NCBI GenBank assembly: GCA_003290165.1
Contig: QNQO01000538.1
Location: forward strand, 372,001 to 436,000
Direction of reading: 5' to 3'
DNA: 64,000 bases
Origin: Berberis thunbergii
Lineage: Eukaryota > Streptophyta > Magnoliopsida > Ranunculales > Berberidaceae
In this document: positions 22,540 to 34,420 of the stretch, piece after piece
Layout: each line of letters starts with the position of its first letter
How positions within the stretch are numbered: the first letter of the stretch is position 1
Notes under the pieces: model-generated
What the model saw: only the letters and a program-made list of their open reading frames with translations
Databases searched by the model: none
Told to the model about the DNA's origin: nothing
Position numbers and translations under genes: made by a program

Positions 22540-22890
22540 AAAATGGCCATAACTTTCTCATGTCAAAACATTTTCAAGTGATTCAAATTGTGTTTATTAA
22601 ACAACTCAGAGTACTACAATTTTCATGTTTTGATGAGTTGATCGAGCATATAAGTTGGCTGAAAGTCAAGGACACTACCCTGTTTTCATTGCGAGACAGA
22701 TTTGCGCGACTTTAGTAAGTTGAGCATAACTTATTCATTTCAGAACATTTCCAAGTGATTCAAAGTGTGTTTATTAGATAACTCAAAGTACTACAATTTT
22801 CGTGTTTTGATGAGCTTGAAAATCGATCTGGATCAAGCATATAAGTTGAACTAAAGTCGGAGATAATACCCTATTTTCATAAACAAAGAG
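22540..22890 (-). repeat. Right subterminal tandem repeat array of MULE A (about 2 units, inverted)
   Basis: Two units of the 180-bp repeat found at 5578-6110, here in reverse-complement orientation. The pairing of the two arrays forms the long internal part of the inverted ends. The copy number differs between ends (about 3 against 2), pointing to unequal exchange within the arrays. Confidence 0.85.
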
Positions 22891-23173
22891 GGTGAGAGAG
22901 GTGGTGAGTGGTGGTGGTGCTTGATGAAAAAAAAAAAGAGAAAGGTAGTGGTGGTGGAAGGGAGAGAAGTGGCGATGGTGAGGTGGTGTGATGATGTTGG
23001 GGTGATGGCGGTGTCTGATGGAAAAGAGAATGAGGGAGGAGAAGAATGGAAGAAAAGAAGATGAGGAGAGGAGATAGAAAATTTTAAATTTTGAGTTTTT
23101 ATTAGTGGTGTTGAATCAAGTAGTTAGTGTGAGATAGAAAAAGTGGATTTGGTGGTGTGGAGTAGTAGTTGAC

Positions 23174-23182
23174 TTATGAAAA
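23174..23182 (+). repeat. Right target-site duplication of MULE A (TTATGAAAA)
   Basis: Exact copy of the 9-mer at 5453-5461. It lies about 245 bp upstream of the RPB5 start codon, which places the insertion in the RPB5 promoter region. Confidence 0.88.
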
Positions 23183-23340
23183 ACACGTCCACAAAGGCAC
23201 AAACAACGTGCAAATTTTCACAAATCTCACGGGGTGCGCACATCCATATACAGGATGCTACTAACCGCAATCTTTCCAAAAAAAAAAAAAAAAAAGGTCA
23301 AGACGACCAATTCCAAACCCTCCCGCCAGGAATCCAAAAC

Positions 23341-23349
23341 TATAAAAAT
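23341..23349 (+). promoter_or_regulatory. TATA box of RPB5
   Basis: TATAAAAAT lies 80-88 bp upstream of the RPB5 ATG, a usual distance for a plant gene with a short leader. The right end of MULE A lies about 165 bp further upstream. Confidence 0.6.
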
Positions 23350-23428
23350 ACCCTGCAGAGTTTAAACCTAATACTTTACGCTGCTCCTGCACCGATAAAG
23401 AACCCTAGCTATCGATCGAACAACAACA

Positions 23429-26400
23429 ATGTCGTTGTCAGACGAAGATATCACTCGTCTCTTCAGAATCCGCCGCACAGTGATGCAGATGTTGAACGAT
23501 CGAGGCTACTTGGTCGCCGAATCCGAGATGAACATGACCCGACCCCAATTCCTGGCCAAATTCGGCGAACACTTCAAACGCGAGGATCTCGTCATCAACA
23601 AGACTAAGCGCAACAACAACTCCGATCAGGTCTCCAATCTTTCTCTCTGAAATCAATTTTGTTATTGATGTGTTTGTTAATGGGATGGTTTGTTTTTGGA
23701 TCAGATTTATGTTTTCTTTCCGGAAGATGCCAAGGTTGGTGTGAAGACTGTGAAGATGTACATTGAACGTATGAAGAGAGAGAACGTTAAGAGAGCGATT
23801 TTGGTTACTCAGACGAGTCTCACCCCATTTTCCAAGAATTGCATTCAAGAAATCTCTTCCATGTATCTCTTGGACGTTTTCCAGGTGAGCCTTATTTGGT
23901 TTTCAGGACCCCTTAGGTTTCATTGTCAATTAAGGACTCTATTGATTTTTATTTCATTTGAGCTGAAATTTTTCAGAAAAATCACTTATTAACATCAGAG
24001 TGCCAAAGTTTCAGGCGTGTCCAAGTCCCCTTTTTTATATCCCGCATGTTTCACGCCCAAGGTGGGCCATCACTCACTTCGTGATATTAATATAGAAATT
24101 CCTTTTTATTCCACTTAGCGTGGATTTCGAGACATGCATGTCAAAACGAACTCAAACTTTGACACATTATTTATGTTGTTGGTCTCAAAATTTCAACTCA
24201 AATGATATATTTTCATTTAGTCGAGTACGTAGGATCCTTAATTTACAAGGAAAAATAAGGAGGTCCTCTTGGGTTAGTAAAACCTAGTTTTTGTCCCTAA
24301 TTTGCCAATACATAATGCTTTAATTGTTTTAGTTCCGTTCTAGATATTGTTTGAATTCAAGTTTCCATGGCACAGTTGGTGTGAATGTCCGCTAAGAGCA
24401 CTAGAACACCCACTTCTGAAAAAGCTTTTTTTTTTTGGAAGGCGAGCTGGGTTTTTAAGAATTTCATAACCTATTAACTGGACGACCTATAGGTCAACAC
24501 CCATTAGAAAGTTACCATGCCGCAGGTGGGATTCGAAGCTAGGGCGTGAGAGACAAACCCACACAGCCCTAACCATTAGGCCATAACACCATTGGCACTT
24601 CTGAAAGCTTTCCTGGCAACATGTTTCAGATTGTCATTATAATTGAAGTTGCTTAAAAAATTACTGAAGTTTTACCATCAATAGCAAAGTGTTTGGTATT
24701 GGTTTAACTAGATATTGTGGTGTAAACATTTTAGAGAATGCCCCGTGATCAGATTTATTGATTGTTAAGAAATGACATTATGTTTCTAGAGGAAAGGGGA
24801 ACACACCATTTTTGGACAATAGCACCACATGATCCACATGGGCAGTTTGTCCCTTACCATTGTGAGTTGGTTGAGTGGTAGTGTTTGGCCGTCGGTGCAA
24901 ATTATACTGCTGAATTCCCGCATCACTTACCATATTTTTTAAGTGTAGACGTGATATGTTTCTGTCGAAAGGGTTTTGCAAAAGCATAAAAAATTATTAC
25001 ACTGTGTCACAATAGATTATAGTTTGCTTTATAAATTTTACTGTTATGTAAGTACTAATTAGGATGAGAGAAGGAAATCAAGAAGTATTTCTTTTGTGGA
25101 ATTTTCTAGTGGATTTTTGGTGCATGGTGTTATATCTGCAGTTGAAGATTGGGGAGGAAAAGTTATTAGCACGGACAATACTGAAACTAACAATATTGAT
25201 GCAGGAGGCGGAGCTGTTGGTCAACATCAAAGACCACGTTCTAGTCCCCGAACATCAAGTGCTTACATCTGAGGAAAAGGAGACTTTGCTTAAGCGATAT
25301 ACTTTGAAAGAAACACAGGTTTGTTTTAATAAACTCTTGTTTGTTCATGTTAGAAGTCATATTCTTCTTTTATAGGATGTTGATATTACTTAAAGTCTGT
25401 CGATTTGTTAACAATGATATTAATAAATAAGGAGCCATGCTGAATCACCTAAAAGTACATTCATTCAGTTGTAACATTCCAATGTGATAAACCTAACCTC
25501 AATTGAATAAAATGTTTCTGCATGAGCGGAAAACTACTAACTGACAAAGAAACTAGCGTCAAAAATCACCTAAATGATACCCTTATGACCTTAAACTGTT
25601 AAAACACACATGCAAACTATGAAGCTCCACCACCACCACTTCGGCAACCACCTCTGTAGCCACCACCTCCACAACCCCATTTACATACGTCGTCACTTCC
25701 ACTGCGTCTACAACTACCATTGTGATTTCCACCTCTTTCTCCTGGCCGCAGCACCCCTTCCACCAACCCACAAGGGTTGTTGTTATTGTTGTCGTCCATC
25801 TTTTTCTTTATGCTGTCTAAAACATCTCAAATTTCTCTCTAAAAGCTTTTGCGACTCCAACCGTGCAACAGCTCCTAAATTGCCCTTTTTATCACCCAAG
25901 AAACTCGACAAACACGTACGAATTAGGACCAAATGGAGCTAACAAAAGCACAATGAAGGAAAAGATGAAGTCTAGAAATCCACTTCCTCCATCACACATA
26001 GAAACAATCCTAATGTGCCTCCAACCCCCTATTTAGCTAAAAATCCCTAGTAGCAATATGATTCCCTATTACTACTTCTAACATCTTCCTATGATAATGT
26101 GGTGGGAGCAAACAATAGCTTGTGATGGTGATGCAGAGGCGAGTTTGAAGGTCAAGTAATGGGATGTCTCTGTGTGTTTTGTGTATGATCTTAGTTTCTT
26201 CATGTGTTTTACTAGTTTTTTGCCTCATGTTAAAAAAAACAAAAATGGCACAAAAGTACCTGGAACCAAGGATTGTGTTTTCTCGAAAAATGTTGAAATT
26301 TCATCGAATATTTCTCTTTTTTTAGTTACCAAAATTTCTTTCTAAACCAAAAATTTTATTTTATTTCATTAGGTCAATCTCAATGTCGGTACATTTTAAC

Positions 26401-27655
26401 CCGTTACAATTTTAGTTTAATATTAAAATTTGGTTATATAAGTGATTCTTATGCAATATGTTACGAGTCTCGTGGTACTCTTTATGTAATTTATAAGAGT
26501 TTAAAATGCTTCACTTATATTGATAACTTCAAAAGTATAATCGAAATTTTTACTTTTTTTTTATACACAACGAAATATTTCTTAAATCAACTTACCGAAA
26601 TTAACTCAAAAAACGAAATCACAATCCTTGCCTGGAACTGTGCTAATACAAAAATTTATTTTTTTTCCCATTTCTATGTTCTTTTACATGTCTCTACCAT
26701 GGATTGTGATTTTGTTTTTCGAGTTAATTTTGGTTTCCTGATTTTAAGAAATATTTCGGTGTAAAGAAAAAATGAAAATTTTCAAGGATACATGAAATAC
26801 ATATAATGAATTTGAGGGTATATGAAATATGTGAAAAAAATAAGATGCAAGTAAATAAATCTTATGTAACACATTAGACTTAGATGACGCCTATATACCA
26901 AGAAATGAAACAAACATGAAATCAATATATAATTAGAAAATCAGGGGTGGTTTAAAAAATCAATATATAAGTAAAATAAATGATAAAAATCAGGGGGTGA
27001 TTTCAAAATTCAATAAACAATTAGATAAAAATTCTAAATTTTTCCAAAAATAACCCTCGAAAAAAATTAATTTTTAGTAACTGATTTTGTATTTTAACAA
27101 AATTTAAGAAAAACCGTCGGAAAAATGTAATTTTTTCTTTCGCCCTTTTTCTTTTCATAATTTCAAATAAACAAAATTTTCACAAGATTTCGCAAAATCA
27201 CATTCCTCTGTCTCTAGCATTTGAGATGGACATTGAATGTACAGTGTACTTCATGAGAGCTATAGGGAGTAATACATGACCTAGAGCTTGGACATGTAAG
27301 CTGGCTCCTAGCATAAGAGTATAAAATCCCCTGCAGCATGCTGTGGGGCTTTGCCTTTTGGTTGTAGCTGGATGGAATGGGGATATATATGTAAAGTAGT
27401 TGTCTCCAACATATATCTGAATTTCTGATCTTATGAATGAGCTTCAGACAGATATTTGGTCATCAATTTTCAAGGTTTTTTGTATGCTCATATGGCTAAT
27501 ATTACCCCCCTCTGATGGCTTTATTTCAGCTGCCCAGGATGCAGGTGGGTGACCCTGTTGCTAGGTATTATGGGCTAACACGTGGACAAGTTGTGAAGAT
27601 CATCCGTCCTAGTGAGACAGCCGGGAGATATGTCACCTACCGCTATGTTATCTAA
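23429..27655 (+). CDS. NRPB5A: RNA polymerase subunit RPB5 (common subunit of Pol I, II and III), 4 exons
   Basis: Exons 23429-23629, 23705-23884, 25205-25318 and 27530-27655 join in frame with GT/AG borders to give 206 aa, the usual plant RPB5 length. Exon 1 holds [20 protein letters not shown] and the start of the N-terminal jaw domain. Exon 2 ([17 protein letters not shown]) completes it. Exons 3-4 carry the conserved C-terminal assembly domain, with [32 protein letters not shown] and the end [13 protein letters not shown]5 sits in the lower jaw of nuclear RNA polymerases and contacts incoming DNA. The ATG is the first in the leader and fits the family. Intron 2 (1.3 kb) holds a SINE; intron 3 is 2.2 kb. 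No damage is visible. The paralogous plant-specific Pol V form (NRPE5) is excluded by close match to the canonical subunit. Confidence 0.95.
24428..24595 (-). mobile_element. tRNA-derived SINE in RPB5 intron 2
   Basis: On the minus strand: box A-like TGGCCTAATGGTTAGGGC, box B-like CTTCGAATCCC, a body, and a poly(A) tail (11 A) at the left end. It is flanked by a direct repeat CACTTCTGAAA(AA)GCTTT at 24411-24429 and 24596-24612, differing by two A. This is a complete SINE insertion with target duplication, in antisense orientation to RPB5. Confidence 0.82.
25319..27529 (+). other. RPB5 intron 3 (2.2 kb)
   Basis: AT-rich. A stretch at 25617-25799 on the minus strand could encode a Gly-rich peptide ([11 protein letters not shown]...) but is low complexity. 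At 26560-26760 a diverged inverted repeat is visible: CGAAATATTTCTTAAATCAAC pairs with GATTTTAAGAAATATTTCGG, with AATCACAATCCTTG and ATGGATTGTGATTT inside. This suggests a foldback element of about 200 bp. Confidence 0.5.
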
Positions 27656-28403
27656 GCCATCGCCATCATCCTGTGGGAACACGTAGCAACTTTATTGTCT
27701 GAAATAGAGAATGCTAACAAGACTGCTTATTTCGATTTTTCTGAACCTAACCAAGAGAAGGTTACTGTAGAAGAGAGAGAAGCTGCAAATTTACATGAAA
27801 AGCCTTAAAAATAATGGATATGGTTTCCATTACAAAAATAAAATTATATATATATATATTTAATTCAATTTTTAGTGTCGTATTTAATTCAATTTTTTAT
27901 TAAGAACGCAAAACAAATATATGCACACTCCATAGATATTTACGAATTTTGAATTTCTAATAAATGGCTTTGCTTTGAGGCCATGTTGATGAGTGTTTGG
28001 TAGATTCAGACTTGATTTTATATGAAAGTTGGGCTGTTTAAACCGGCTGAGGAAAGTAACTTGTAAATAAAAATCGGGTTCCAGAGTTTCAAATATGCAT
28101 ACACCAGTTCCACCCAGGGAATGGTCTCCTCATCATGCGTGGATCATCTTCACAAAAAATCATAATAACTTCTATTGTCATCAGCGAATTTGAACGGTTT
28201 TATAATTCCCTAACTTGTGTAGTATCTCCAAACTAGTGCATATATTTTTGGGAAGGTTTATTACTCCATTATGAGATCACCCTCACAAAGTGAATGAATT
28301 AAGGATATGTCCATGTGCGCGTCGTGACAAACCTCATAATAAAATTAATGATTCCATTGGTAATCTTGGGAGGTAATCATCAAGGGATTACAATGAGAGA
28401 AAG
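27656..28403. other. RPB5 3' UTR and intergenic DNA
   Basis: Includes a (TA)n tract at about 27848-27858. No gene or complete repeat recognised. Confidence 0.4.
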
Positions 28404-28406
28404 TTA

Positions 28407-28793
28407 GAGTGTGTTTGGTTGCATGAAATCCTATGTCATGAGAATCAGTGAGGGAACCATCTAATTCTAAACTAATTTGATTTGCACTCACCAATCATTA
28501 GTGAGAATGAAAGTCTTATGAATATGAAAATTACCCGAAATTCTTCCTGACCCGGGAAAACTAGCCTGGTTGCTGCCTGGGGGGGGGGCGAAAATACACT
28601 TTTGCCTCCCCCCAAGCAGGGGGACTCGGGCTAGGAAGAACTACTAGGAAATTACACTTCATTGAACTTTCATTCTCACCAATGATCACTAAATCAAATG
28701 GTGGATTGGTGATTGAACCTCAAATTTCCTTCAATTTAGATGGTCCCCTCATGAATTTTCATGGCATAGAATTTCATGCAACCCAACACGCCC
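28407..28793. mobile_element. Tourist-like (PIF/Harbinger) MITE, 387 bp
   Basis: The ends GAGTGTGTTTGGTTGCATG and GGGCGTGTTGGGTTGCATG (the second reverse complemented) are inverted repeats flanked by TTA on both sides (28404-28406, 28794-28796). The inverted pairing continues almost to the centre, where a G run (GGGGGGGGGG) faces CCCCCC, so the whole element folds into a hairpin. No coding capacity. Confidence 0.85.
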
Positions 28794-28796
28794 TTA

Positions 28797-29251
28797 AGGC
28801 AAAGCACCAAAGATTCGATGTTAATCAACATTAAAACAAAGATTTTAAAAGCAACAAGTAGAGTATTTTCATGATCACTCGTTGTCATCATTGTCAGTGA
28901 CAAACAATGAAAAAAATTGATTCTCTATAATCAAGTATTTCTCATTGACTGAAAATTTTAATTTATTTTATTATTATTTATGTTCCTTGACATTTACATG
29001 GATGATAGAGGTGCATTCGAACATGACCAAACAAAAGGGAGTCTTAAACTAAATCACTTGCAAAGAAAAAAGAGACACGGCCAAGGAGGTAGGTTGGTGA
29101 CAATTGGGAGTTCTGGGTTTCATTCTAAAATCTTGCAACTATATAAACAATGCTGGTTAAAGGAGAATCACCAGCACACAAGATTAGAAACGCAAAATCT
29201 AAAGGTGCTAATTGTGCTTACATATGGAAAGGCCATTGAGCCTACTCTTAC
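28797..29251. other. Intergenic DNA downstream of RPB5 and the CSB-like gene
   Basis: AT-rich, probably holding the 3' UTR of the minus-strand gene ending at 29252. The short open frame at 28980-29258 has no recognised domain. Confidence 0.4.
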
Positions 29252-32200
29252 TCAGTGATATTCTGGCTTCAGCACCCATACAGATCCACTCGAATTTCTC
29301 TCGAATGTGGCAATTTCCTTGAGAAGATTCTTAAAAAGAGGCAGATCGTTTGAAGGTATCCTCTCCTTGAAATGCTGCACTATACTGGCTGAACTAGTAC
29401 TTCCACCACTTTGCTGTATGAAAGTACATATCCGACTTATCAATACCTCTGGCGGTGCACTGGTGGGCTTCTGAGAAGGCTGAGAAAACAGAGAAGATCC
29501 ATTTTCTACTTGAGGTGGGGCTCTGTTAATAAAACCGGAACTCATGCCAAGTTGATGTTCAAGCCCACCCCCAATTGCTCCTTCTTGAGTTCCTCGAATT
29601 CTAGCTAGTAATTCAGCTGAAGATAAAGCTTTCCCTGCAGATGCCCCAGCTGCAAAACCATTTGGCCTAGTTGCTCCGTTTCCAGATGACCCATCCGAAG
29701 GTTTTGGACTTTTCAGCAACTGTGAATTGACCGTTGACCCAAACCTTTTATGAACAGAAGACGGAGCACCAGCTGCACCAGATCTCCCAGTCCACGTAGG
29801 AATAAATATACTTTCTCGACTTCGCATCTTACGTGACTTGCATAATGCTTCAGCAGCTTGTTGTGCTACTCGAGAAGCTTGTTCCTCTAGCGTGGCCTTG
29901 TCATCATTGTGAGCATTCATAATCACATCATGGTTCACGGCACTCTAAGACATAAAGCTGTCAAAGGTAAGAAGAAAACGGAATAGGGAGTCCTCAATTA
30001 ATGCAGAAATAGCAATGAAGAGACTTACATGAATCCCATGATCGAAAAGACTTTTCAAAACATTTGTTTCTTCATCTAACTTGCCATCGTTCTGATCAGC
30101 TCTTTCTTTCCCTTTACCACTAGATGATCCAGGAGCTGACGACTTGCCACTTTCAACATCGTCAGAAACTGAATTGGGAGTTTTGTGTTTATTCTGATTA
30201 TCTTTAGAAGCCTCTACAATGTTTACATCTCCGGACAGTTCACGGAAAATATCAGATGTTTCAGTTGACCCACCTTCTTTACCATCTTGCAAAGTAAAAA
30301 GATCTTTCATGTCTCTGGACTTGAAGAACCTTCTCTGTTGTGGATTCTTCAATATCTTATTGGTCAGAAAATGTTTGTAAATTTGCCTATGATATACCTT
30401 CTCCTCTATAGTTCCACGAGTAATCAATCTATATATTGTCACATCCTTTTTCTGCCCAATACGCCAAGCACGCTCCCTTGCCTGAAACAAGATTTCTCTT
30501 AGTTCACATGAATGGTGGGGGTCTCAGAAAAGTAGAGAAACAAGTAGATAAATTAACAGATGATCAAAATACCTGCATGTCAGTAGAAGGGTTCCAATCA
30601 GGATCAAATATGATCACCCTGTTTGCACCAGTCAGATTTGTTCCCAACCCACCGACTTTAGTAGACAAGATGAAAACAAATATATCAACGGAGTTATTAA
30701 ATTCATCTATCAGGGCCATCCGATGTTTTACTGAAGTCTTACCATCCATTCTACGGTACGTGTAGTCACCTGCAATCAGGTAATTTTGAATAATGTCTAG
30801 CATTTGTTGAGTTTGAGTAAAAAGAAGAACACGATGGCCTTGGTCCTTCCATGCCTTGAGCACTTGCGCAACAACTGTCATCTTTCCACTACGCTCTGGG
30901 TTCCCATAGTCTGGATTATCAGAGGCGTGTTCTCTCTCAAGCAGATCAGGATGATTGCATATTTTACGCATGACATCAATTCCATAAAGTGAGTTTCTAT
31001 TCCCATCAAAGATTTGCTCAACCTCAGAACTAGCAAGAAATGCTCTGTATACAGATCGCTGTTCTTCAGTAAGACTGCAAAAGAGAACATGCTCAGTTTT
31101 TTTGGGAAGATGAGCATTAACATCAGCCTTCATACGTCGAAGGAGATAAGGCATGATCAAGTCACGTAGGACCACAGCACATCTGTAAGCTGTAGATACT
31201 TGCAACGGTGTAGCATTGGTATAACCACCAAGAGAAATTGGAACAGTGAATTCCGCCTCAAATACAGGCAAGACTCCTAACTTTCCAGGGAAGACAAAAT
31301 CAAACAATGACCACAGTTCTGACAGTTTGTTCTGAATCGGTGCACCTGTCATTATGATACGATGGACTGTTTGCAACTGCTTGCAAACCAGTGTAACCTC
31401 TGCATTTGGGTTTCGAATGCGATGTCCTTCATCCAGAACCGCATAACCCCATTCAATATCCAGAAGTTTATCCCCCAACAAACGCAGTTGCTCGTATGTC
31501 GTAATGAGCAAACCAGATTCTGAGTTCAACACACGAGCTATCAACGAATCCCACTTATTAGTGGATTTGGGGGAAACTGTTTTTTCATCATCACTATCTA
31601 ATGAGCCTTCACTCTCATCATCACTTTCAACAGATTTTGCTTTCTTTTTCCCATTACCTAAAGTTTGAGCAGAATCGTGCAATATCTCTACCTGGAAGCT
31701 AGGGTACCATTTCTGTGCTTCTCTTTTCCATTGTCGCAAGAGGGTAACAGGGCATATAACAATACTATGTGTGTACATTTCACTGAAATGTAAAGCTCCA
31801 AGAAACGATAAGACCTGGATAGTCTTGCCGAGGCCCATTTCATCTCCAATAATTCCACCTGCTTTCTGGCAATGTAACTCCCACAACCATTGCACTCCAA
31901 CCTTTTGATAATCAAAGAGTTTGCTGAAAATCAATTCTGGAATTTTCAATCCTCCTTCCAATGTTACATAAGAAGCTTCACTATCGTCTGCATCTTCCTC
32001 CTCTTGATTTCCTTCTTCAGAGTCTGAGACAGTCAGGTTATCCCTTATTTCACCTGGAAAGGACAATATTAGCAACCTTATTTTATGCATGTAGGACAAA
32101 GAAGAAAAAGTTGTCAGTAAAATCCTCATTCAATTTTCTCCCTTTCATCGAAAACTTAGTAATCTAATTAAGTTTCATGGGCATAAAGATTAAACACACT

Positions 32201-33886
32201 TGGCAGTACAATGCACATATACAATCCAAGTCTGGTTTTCCACATTATCGGTTCATGCAGCAGTATCGAGACGACGTATCATTTAAGAACTCCCTTGCAA
32301 TAAAAGGATAATTCAAGCTAACTAACATGTGTAAGTCATGGAAAAAGCAGAAACGTACCACTGCCTTCTGAGAGTATATCCTCAAGAGAAGCAGCCTTTC
32401 TCCATTTCTTTTTTGGTAAAGGTCTCTTTTGTTTGCGTTTCTTAACTTTTTTATTCTCTGACTGGGTATCTGGGGACTGCGGTAGCTTTAAAGGTGTTCT
32501 TAGTCGCTGAAAAGGATGTGTCGGGGCATCCAATTTAGGTAGATCTTTTGCATCAAGCAGCCTGGTCATGGGGCGAGCTTGTGCAGCCTCAGAAATGGAC
32601 CGAGCAGCTCTAATAATAGATGCCGAATCAATATTCTCAACCTTTTCTTCTTTCTCAGGTAAACTGTGCCTATGAGATGGACCCGGTCGTTGAAGACGAC
32701 GCTCAAACCCTTTGAGCTTACTAAAAGGAGTTAAGATTCCTTTCCTTACCAACTCATCCCTTTCCTGTGACATAATAGTTAACAGTTAGTAATCTACAGT
32801 CAGCAATCTATACGTAGATTGTGGGAATTTATAACCATAAAATCACTCCCTAACAATGTGCATTATCAAACTTCTCCAAAACAACCTATACTTCATCCTC
32901 ATACCCTAAATCCCAACATGGGAAAAGGAAAACAGAACTCACCGTTTCAACAAATCCTGCAGAAGCTGCATCCAAAACTGCATCAAAATCCACATCGTCG
33001 TCAAAAGACACTGTCTTCTTACATTTTTTTGAATCTTTGCTCGACTCTTGAACTACTTTTGACTTTCGCTTGGGTTTCTTCTCTTCCTTAACTAGATCTT
33101 TAATTAGTTTCTCACGCCCATCAGGATCCAGCTCTAACAGGTCTTTCTGGAGCTGAACCTTTGTTTTCTCGAGACTTCTTAAACGATCAGTAGCTAGGGC
33201 ACGTTGAAGGTTTAAACCATCTGCAGAATGTTCGTCAAAATTTCTATCACTCCCTATGTCTCCTTCCTCTCCATTATCATTTCTAGCTGATAATTGGTCT
33301 TCATCTCTCGAAATACATTTTGCTTGGTCAACAGTAGCTGCTACAGCATCTATTTCAACTTCTACTGTCCTTAGTTTATTATAAAGCTTTCGACTAGTAG
33401 ATGACGGATCATTGCCTCTTTCATCATCAAGAAGCTGCTCTTCAACACTATTACCAGCCTGACTCCGTTCTCCAGCATCATTTGTACCCTGCATTGAGGG
33501 TGCTCAAATGTGAAAATTAAACAGTCATTGAAAATGTTTTTTAACGAGAGGTTCTGCATGAAAATTTTTTAGGTTCTCAGCATCTATTGAAGAAAATTTT
33601 CTTATGGCATTATCTTTCTTGTTCATGGCACTCACAACTAATAGGAAAAAGCATTCCTTGTTGGTCATTCAAAATCTAGAACCCATAAATATTCCAACAT
33701 ATTTAGGTCTGACAGTTGTTCTCATGTAATACAATGAACATTTTAGTATGCAATCCAGATAAACAAAATAAACAACAAAGTCCAATGTGGCACCTCTGTT
33801 AATATGTTGCGTTCGATATCTTCGGGGTTAGCAGAAGTAACTCCCAGCCCATATAAGAGAATTTTATCTTCCCTCTCTTCATCCAT
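29252..33886 (-). CDS. CHR8: CSB/ERCC6-type SWI2/SNF2 DNA-dependent ATPase (transcription-coupled repair), 6 coding exons
   Basis: Exons in transcript order: 33886-33794, 33488-32943, 32764-32359, 32053-30573, 30481-30029, 29944-29252. They join in frame with GT/AG borders to 3672 nt, giving 1223 aa, close to plant CSB proteins. The N-terminus ([25 protein letters not shown]) and a basic [11 protein letters not shown] region precede the helicase core in exon 4. The core shows [12 protein letters not shown] (Walker A), a DEGH box ([12 protein letters not shown]), [21 protein letters not shown], and [17 protein letters not shown]; exon 5 opens [10 protein letters not shown] (motif VI). The C-terminus carries [15 protein letters not shown] and a conserved tail ending VWVLKPEYH, the ubiquitin-binding/winged-helix region in CSB. 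CSB remodels stalled RNA polymerase II so that excision repair can start. No damage is visible. Confidence 0.95.
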
Positions 33887-34420
33887 GACACTGCCAATTA
33901 TCTTGTCGGGCTTTTCTCAATCATGAACCAACCCGTAGTGGGTCCAATCACACTGCCAATCTCTACATGAACAAAGTATGATATAAGTTTACAGTTCATT
34001 TCAGTAGTTAGTATGACAACACAATAATGTGCTTTTTACCTATATATATATTTTGCTTTTTTGAAAAGAGTGAAAAACCATTGTAAAGAAATTCAAAAAC
34101 AATTTAAATGAGATACTAAATTTCATTTAATTTAAAGCTGTCTGAAACTAGTAAATTCCATTTTTATTGGCGCGAAACCCGTATTTATAGTTGAGAAGGA
34201 TTTGAATCGATTGAAACAAAAGTGAAAAAATTACAATAATAAAAAGCTTTAAAATCGACCGTCAATGAATCCAATCAAATTGAACAGTGAAATTCATCGT
34301 GTTTATAGTTTGAATTATGTAATCGATCGAGAGGGAAAAACTAACCTGAAGAACTAGGGTTTAATCGATAATGATGGAGGAGTTCAATTCGATGGAGAGG
34401 AGAGGAGGAGATGTAGCGAA
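33887..34420 (-). other. 5' UTR and leader intron of the CSB-like gene
   Basis: A donor-like CTTCAG/GTTAGT near 34349 and an acceptor-like CATGTAG/AGATTGG near 33965 suggest a 5' UTR intron of about 380 bp. The leader then has GGCAGTGTCATGG directly at the start codon, preceded by an earlier copy of ATTGGCAGTGT. A C/T-rich leader (34350-34480 on the minus strand) fits a plant transcription start region. Confidence 0.45.

Larger units (their letters stand above)
5462..23173. mobile_element. Mutator-like element copy A with PMD gene and transposase-OTU gene (nested, decayed)
   Basis: Terminal inverted repeats begin GACAACGACTACTCCACA (left) and GTCAACTACTACTCCACA (right, reverse complement), flanked by exact 9-bp duplications. 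Inside each end lies an array of about 180-bp direct repeats, inverted between the two ends. The + strand carries a plant-mobile-domain gene remnant (7048-8940). The - strand carries a transposase gene with a C-terminal OTU domain, split by the Gypsy-type insertion at 11998-21081. The two genes converge on a 525-bp palindrome. Without the nested insertion the element is about 8.6 kb. Frameshifts, stops and a lost catalytic Asp show that it is dead. The two-convergent-gene plan is that of MuDR, but with a different second gene. Confidence 0.85.

Noticed and set aside
25583..25799. Gly/Val-rich minus-strand frames in RPB5 intron 3
   Set aside because: CCACCA-type simple repeats; no conserved domain and located inside a well-supported intron.
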